Assembly (NCBI GenBank): GCA_023441725.1
Contig: JAEZNV010000014.1
Span: forward strand, 1-10,543
DNA from: Actinomycetes bacterium
Lineage (GTDB): Bacteria; Actinomycetota; Coriobacteriia; Coriobacteriales; Coriobacteriaceae
Length of the DNA: 10,543 nucleotides
Direction of reading: 5' to 3'
Part shown: one piece after another, positions 6,767 through 10,543 of the stretch
How positions within the stretch are numbered: position 1 is the first letter of the stretch
Layout of the letters: each line of letters starts with the position of its first letter
The notes under the pieces: model-generated
The model's input: only the letters and a program-made list of their open reading frames with translations
Database searches by the model: none
What the model was told of the DNA's origin: nothing
Translations under genes and position numbers: made by a program

Positions 6767-8632
6767 CTACTTCGTGCGCGGGATACCCAGCACGTCGAGC
6801 GCGTTGGCCATAATGGACTGGAATGGCACCGCGGCGGCATCCGAGCCGCTCGGCGTTCCATCGAGTGTGATATAGCACAGCACCTTGGGCGATTGTGCCG
6901 GCGCAAAGCCCATAAAGGACGACATGTAGTTCTCCTTGAGGTAACCGCCGTTCTCGTCAGCACGCTCGGCCGTACCGGTCTTGCCCGCCACGTCATAGCC
7001 ATCGACCGCACCGCCAACGCCCGTGCCTTCGGACACGACCGTCTGCATGCACGATGTCACCTGGGCGGCAGCGTCCTCCGAAATCGCACGCTCGCCTTCG
7101 CCCCAGTCCTTCTCATCGCCCTTGCTGGACTTATAGAAGTGCGGAGTCATCATCACGCCGCCGTTCGCGATGCCGCCCACGGCACGTGCGACCTCAATCG
7201 GCGAGACGGACAGCGCCTGGCCAAAGCTCATCGAGCCCAGCGTGGCGCCATCGTATTGGTCGCGCTCCTTGACGATGCCCAGGCTCTCACCCGGAAAATC
7301 GACACCGGAGCTATGGCCGATACCCCACTTGTCCACATAGGTGGCAAAATCATCGGCACCGATCTTGCGTCCCACCAGGACAAAGCCCACATTGGACGAA
7401 CGGCGCATCATCTCGCGCACGTCCATGGTCATGGTGTAGTCGCGCTTATCGGCGTCGGTAACGGTGTCGTCGCCAACCTTAATGCTCGCCGGCACCTCAA
7501 ACGACGTGCTCGAACGCACGGCGCCCAAGTCGAAGCCGGCACCGGCCACGAGCGTCTTAAAGACCGAGCCGGGCTCGTAGGCATCGGTAACCAGGCGCAA
7601 GTTCATGTCCTCGGTCTTGGCGTTTTCCAGATCGGTCTGGTCATATGTCGGATACGAGCATGCCGCCAGAATCTCGCCCGTCGTGGGATCGGTGACCAGG
7701 GCCGAGCCATTCTTGGCCTTGGTCTTTTCGACCGCCTCGGCCAGGGCGTCCTCGGCGGCACGCTGGATATTGACATCGAGCGTCGTCACGATGTCCACGC
7801 CGTCCACCGCGGCAACCTTCTTATAGGCGCCGCCCGCGATATAGCTACCGTCCCTCGCCCGCTCGCGCACCAGCGAACCGTTGGTTCCAGTCAAAAGATT
7901 GTTGTACTGTTTTTCGAGGCCCGTCAGACCGTCGTTGTCCACGTTTACCACGCCAAGCACCTGCGATGCCAGGTTGCCGTAGGGGTACACGCGCTTCATG
8001 GCCTGCTCAAAGAGCACGCCTGGCAGGTTCTTCTTCTCCAGCGCCGCGACATCATCCTCGTCCACCTGGCGTTTGATATACACCCAGGTGCCATCCGACT
8101 CAACGAGCTCGCGACAGGTCTTTTTATCGATTCCCGTAGCTTTGACCAGCGCCGATACCGTCTTGTCAACGTCCTCGATAAGCTGAGGATTCACGGCGAT
8201 GTTGCGGCATTCGACCGACGACGTCAGCACGTTGCCGTTACGGTCGTAGATGGTACCGCGCTTGGCATACAGCGTCTGCGCGAGCAAGCGACGTGCATCG
8301 GCACGGTCGCGCAGCTTATCGGCTTCCACAATTTGATAGTCGGCAAGGCGAAGGACGCCTAAACCCAAGCCAAGCCCGATAAAGCCCATGACGGCTTTGC
8401 GACGGGGCAGCGGCGTGCCCGTGAGCCATTCGGTCGACGAGCTCTTGCGCGGTCTGGTGTTATGCATTTGAGGGCCACTCGAGCCACGGAGACGCGACGC
8501 GGGGTCGTTGCCATAGGACGGCCTCGCGTTGTAAGATGGCCGACCCGTTCCTTGATAACCAGAACGTCCCCGCGATGAGGGACGTCCAGAACCGCGACCC
8601 CCGTCGGAGCCGCGGCGATAGTCATTTGTCAT
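6767..8632 (-). CDS. ftsI: FtsI-type class B penicillin-binding protein (septal transpeptidase)
   Basis: This is the D,D-transpeptidase that cross-links septal peptidoglycan and pairs with FtsW. The 621-residue product has three parts: a cytoplasmic tail of about 78 residues rich in Arg, Gly and Ser with the repeated motif RPSY (31-34, 37-40); one membrane anchor (about 79-97); and the extracytoplasmic region, with a dimerisation/pedestal domain (RGTIYDRNGNVL at 125-136) followed by the transpeptidase domain. The active-site motifs are intact: SVFK (356-359, nucleophile Ser356), SSN (412-414) and KTG (551-553). No PASTA domains follow, so it resembles FtsI/PbpB more than SpoVD or PBP2x. The ATG at 8632 lies 17 bases after the ftsL stop; the ribosome site is weak, so coupling to ftsL is possible. 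Stop TAG. Confidence 0.95.
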   Translation of the reverse strand: MTNDYRRGSDGGRGSGRPSSRGRSGYQGTGRPSYNARPSYGNDPASRLRGSSGPQMHNTRPRKSSSTEWLTGTPLPRRKAVMGFIGLGLGLGVLRLADYQIVEADKLRDRADARRLLAQTLYAKRGTIYDRNGNVLTSSVECRNIAVNPQLIEDVDKTVSALVKATGIDKKTCRELVESDGTWVYIKRQVDEDDVAALEKKNLPGVLFEQAMKRVYPYGNLASQVLGVVNVDNDGLTGLEKQYNNLLTGTNGSLVRERARDGSYIAGGAYKKVAAVDGVDIVTTLDVNIQRAAEDALAEAVEKTKAKNGSALVTDPTTGEILAACSYPTYDQTDLENAKTEDMNLRLVTDAYEPGSVFKTLVAGAGFDLGAVRSSTSFEVPASIKVGDDTVTDADKRDYTMTMDVREMMRRSSNVGFVLVGRKIGADDFATYVDKWGIGHSSGVDFPGESLGIVKERDQYDGATLGSMSFGQALSVSPIEVARAVGGIANGGVMMTPHFYKSSKGDEKDWGEGERAISEDAAAQVTSCMQTVVSEGTGVGGAVDGYDVAGKTGTAERADENGGYLKENYMSSFMGFAPAQSPKVLCYITLDGTPSGSDAAAVPFQSIMANALDVLGIPRTK

Positions 8633-8649
8633 ACTCAGCTACCGTCTTG

Positions 8650-9120
8650 TTACTGAGCGGTCGCGGTCGAGCTAGCGCCCGCGGCTGCATCCTGCGAAAA
8701 ATCAAGTGTAACGCTCTCGCTGGGCTCCACCATGCCATAAGCGCCCGCAAGGTCGCGAATGCGCGTGTCGGCACCATAGACCGAATGCATGACCTCCAGG
8801 TCGGAGCTCTCGTCGGTCGCCTTCTCGAGCGTGTTGGTAAGCGCGGCGTTGCTGTTGAGCACCTGGGCCGTAACGCCGGCGAGCGCCACACGGGCGACGC
8901 CGATCGTCATGAAGATGGCCGCAATGATGCAAAACGTTTTAAGAACGCTCATGAAAACCGGGCTTACCGCCTGGTTTGCCTGACGGCCCGCGCCCGTGTA
9001 GACATCAAAGCGCGGCGTGCGCTGCTCGCGGGGAGCAACGGGGGCCTGCGGTGCCTCACGATAGGCGGGCATGGCGTTCATATCATAGGCGAGTGCTGCG
9101 TTTGAGGTGTTGTAGCCCAT
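8650..9120 (-). CDS. ftsL: FtsL-like bitopic cell-division protein
   Basis: The 156-residue product has the FtsL layout and position: a cytoplasmic tail of about 53 residues rich in Ala, Pro and Arg, one membrane helix (about 54-82), a short coiled-coil-prone segment (about 84-114), then an RIRDLAGAYGMVEP-type segment (about 120-133), which resembles the end of the FtsL/DivIC fold, and a low-complexity Ala/Ser/Thr end. FtsL normally forms a complex with FtsB/DivIC and FtsQ that activates FtsW-FtsI at the septum. FtsL sequences diverge fast, so the name rests on topology and on its place between rsmH and ftsI. The ATG at 9120 has GGAGG at 9130-9134, 9 bases upstream, a strong initiation site after a 90-bp gap. 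Stop TAA. Confidence 0.8.
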   Translation of the reverse strand: MGYNTSNAALAYDMNAMPAYREAPQAPVAPREQRTPRFDVYTGAGRQANQAVSPVFMSVLKTFCIIAAIFMTIGVARVALAGVTAQVLNSNAALTNTLEKATDESSDLEVMHSVYGADTRIRDLAGAYGMVEPSESVTLDFSQDAAAGASSTATAQ

Positions 9121-9210
9121 GATATGCCGCCTCCCATCCCGAGTACGTTGGTAGTGTGTTTAAGCTTCGTTTGTGGTACGAGCGGGAGGTCCAATATCGC
9201 GCGGTCGCGT

Positions 9211-10176
9211 CTACAGACGCTGTGCCACGCGGATCTTGGCTGATCTCGCCCGAGGGTTGCGCGCAACCTCATCGGGTTGGGCAACCAGGGGTTTGCGGGT
9301 GATGACCTTGAGTATCGGCACGTTGCCGCACACGCACACCGGAATCTCCGGCGGGCACGTGCACCCCTGGCTCATCTCCTTAAAGTGGTTCTTTACGATA
9401 CGGTCCTCGAGCGAGTGATACGAGATGACGCAGATGCGTCCGCCCGGGTTGAGCCACCTTGTGGCGGCGTCAAGCCCTCGCTCGAGCACATCGAGTTCGT
9501 GATTGACCTCGATGCGAATGGCCTGGAAACTTTTCTTGGCTGGGTGTCCGCCATGCCGGCGAGCGGCAGCGGGGATACCAGCCTTGATGATCTCGACAAA
9601 CTGGCCGGTGGTTTCGATCGGCTCATGCTCGCGGCGGCGCACGATCTCACGTGCGATCTGCGAGGCGAACTTCTCTTCGCCATAGACGCGTAGAATCCGG
9701 GCGAGGTCGTGTTCGTTATAGGTGTTGATGACCTCAGCTGCGTTTAAGGTGTTGTTACCCGGATCCATCCGCATGTCCAATGGGGCGTCCTCGTTGTACG
9801 AAAAGCCCCTGCCAGGGATATCGAGTTGCGGCGACGAAACGCCCAAGTCGAACAGGAAGCCATCGACCCCGGGCACCTCGGCCGAGCAAAGCAGCTCGTC
9901 CAAGTCGCCGAAGTTGCCCTTCAGCAGCTGGTGTGGTACGCCGGGAACCTCGCGGTCCAGACGGGCGCCAGCGGCCTCGAGGGCCATGTCGTCCTGATCG
10001 ACGCCGAGCAAAAGGCCGGGCTCCCCCACCTGCGCGGCCATCTTTACCGAATGGCCGGCACCGCCAAGGGTGCAGTCGCAGACGACGGAGCCGCTCTTTA
10101 GCTGCAGCGACTCAAGCACTTCGCCGAGCATGACAGGTTCATGCCGATATTCTTGTGTCAAGATCCCACGCTCCAT
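9211..10176 (-). CDS. rsmH: RsmH (MraW), 16S rRNA (cytosine1402-N4)-methyltransferase
   Basis: RsmH uses S-adenosylmethionine to methylate N4 of C1402 in the ribosomal P site. The 321-residue product is full length, with RHEPVML (11-17), the SAM loop CTLGGAGHS (35-43), DLGVSS (110-115), RGFSY...APLDMRMD (123-138), GEEKFASQIAREIV (166-179), a KSFQAIRIEVN helix (215-225), ISYHSLEDRIVK (251-262) and NPRARSAKIRV (307-317). A cysteine cluster (C272, C274, C281, C283) near the C-terminus matches the CTCPP...CVC element common in Gram-positive RsmH. The ATG at 10176 is 20 bases after the mraZ stop, with AAGG 13 bases upstream; a TTG six codons in, preceded by GGAG, is a possible alternative start. 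Stop TAG. Confidence 0.97.
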   Translation of the reverse strand: MERGILTQEYRHEPVMLGEVLESLQLKSGSVVCDCTLGGAGHSVKMAAQVGEPGLLLGVDQDDMALEAAGARLDREVPGVPHQLLKGNFGDLDELLCSAEVPGVDGFLFDLGVSSPQLDIPGRGFSYNEDAPLDMRMDPGNNTLNAAEVINTYNEHDLARILRVYGEEKFASQIAREIVRRREHEPIETTGQFVEIIKAGIPAAARRHGGHPAKKSFQAIRIEVNHELDVLERGLDAATRWLNPGGRICVISYHSLEDRIVKNHFKEMSQGCTCPPEIPVCVCGNVPILKVITRKPLVAQPDEVARNPRARSAKIRVAQRL

Positions 10177-10196
10177 CCGTTACTCGTGCCTTGCCC

Positions 10197-10543
10197 TTAC
10201 GAGAAGAAGAGGTCCAGCAGGGCCTCGTCGTCATCGTCCTCATCGGCCGTAGCGCGGTCCCAAACCTCAAGGTGGTCGTAGTTGCCCACAACCGTGACCT
10301 CGCGGTCGAGGTTCGCCTGCTTGCGGAGAGACTCGGACAGACCGATACGACCCGCGCTGTCCACATCCATCGACGTGGTGCGCTTGTTGATCGCCCTCAT
10401 GAGCTTCTGGTCGTTGATGTCACGCGGGTTAAAACCCTCGTGGCCCTCACGACCCGCGAAGAGTCCTTCGACCCACTTATCGAAGGCCTCGGCAGAGAAC
10501 ACGTACAGAGCATCGACATCCAGGGCTTTGAACACGCGAACGT
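10197..10543 (-). CDS. mraZ: MraZ, dcw-cluster transcriptional regulator (5' partial)
   Basis: MraZ is a DNA-binding protein of the SpoVT/AbrB type that binds repeats in its own promoter and controls the dcw operon; it normally has two copies of a D-x-x-GR motif domain and forms a ring-shaped oligomer. About 114 residues are visible and roughly 30 N-terminal residues, including the first DNA-binding motif, lie beyond the window. The remaining part of domain 1 (ALYVFSAEAFDKW) and domain 2 (MDVDSAGRIGLSESL, then VVGNYDHLEVWD) are clear. A GTG at 10535 is in frame but lies inside the conserved domain and is not the true start. The protein ends in an acidic-hydrophobic tail (DEDDDDEALLDLFFS). Stop TAA; rsmH follows after 20 bases. 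Its target promoter would lie outside the window. Confidence 0.9.
   Translation of the reverse strand, partial: VRVFKALDVDALYVFSAEAFDKWVEGLFAGREGHEGFNPRDINDQKLMRAINKRTTSMDVDSAGRIGLSESLRKQANLDREVTVVGNYDHLEVWDRATADEDDDDEALLDLFFS

Noticed and set aside
1203..8362. Very long open frames on the plus strand (1203-2294, 3099-5003, 5049-6608, 6641-8362)
   Set aside because: They lie opposite well-supported Mur/Fts genes, and their translations are rich in His, Arg, Gln and Gly without recognisable domains. This is the usual shadow of GC-rich codon use, where stops are rare in the antisense frame.
10156..10161. Perfect TTGACA on the minus strand near the rsmH start
   Set aside because: It lies inside the rsmH coding sequence and no -10-like hexamer follows at 16-18 bases.
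1..10543. A hidden novel system such as defence, mobile or secondary-metabolite genes
   Set aside because: Every minus-strand gene matches a known dcw family with intact motifs, spacing is tight, and there are no repeats, insertion ends or tRNAs to suggest inserted material.

Overview
The window is one uninterrupted stretch of a bacterial division and cell-wall (dcw) cluster, read entirely from the minus strand. In transcription order, from the right edge to the left, it holds: mraZ (5' end cut off by the window), rsmH, an ftsL-like gene, ftsI (class B PBP), murF, mraY, murD, ftsW, murG, and the first 15 codons of a gene that by position is most likely murC. Nothing credible is encoded on the plus strand. 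I see no RNA gene, mobile element, CRISPR array or clear terminator, and no gene-free stretch over 300 bases.

The organism looks like a member of the Actinomycetota, most likely class Coriobacteriia (Collinsella/Olsenella-like). The reasons are the gene order, a GC content of roughly 60% by eye, the GGTAGH form of the MurG glycine loop (also found in mycobacterial MurG), and long basic tails on FtsI and FtsW. This placement is inference; no marker gene is present. Two traits differ from a textbook actinobacterium: no gene stops with TGA (six TAG, three TAA), and murE is absent from its usual place between ftsI and murF.

The right part (about 8650-10543) holds the transcriptional regulator MraZ, the 16S rRNA methyltransferase RsmH and the small bitopic divisome protein FtsL. 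The middle (5217-8632) holds the septal transpeptidase FtsI and the ligase MurF, separated by a 125-bp gap. The left part (1-5213) is a very compact run mraY-murD-ftsW-murG, with gaps of 3 and 9 bases, near-contact between murD and ftsW, and an 11-base overlap between ftsW and murG. A 97-bp gap then precedes the last, truncated gene.

Together the genes cover most of the lipid II route. MurC (presumed) and MurD add the first amino acids and MurF adds the terminal dipeptide to UDP-MurNAc. MraY moves the product to the lipid carrier and MurG adds GlcNAc. FtsW polymerises lipid II and FtsI cross-links it at the septum, with FtsL as part of the activating complex. MraZ and RsmH are the usual leading genes of such operons. 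I found no previously undescribed system. The points worth a second look are the missing murE, the stop-codon bias, the disordered tails on FtsI and FtsW, and a substituted lysine in a conserved MraY motif.
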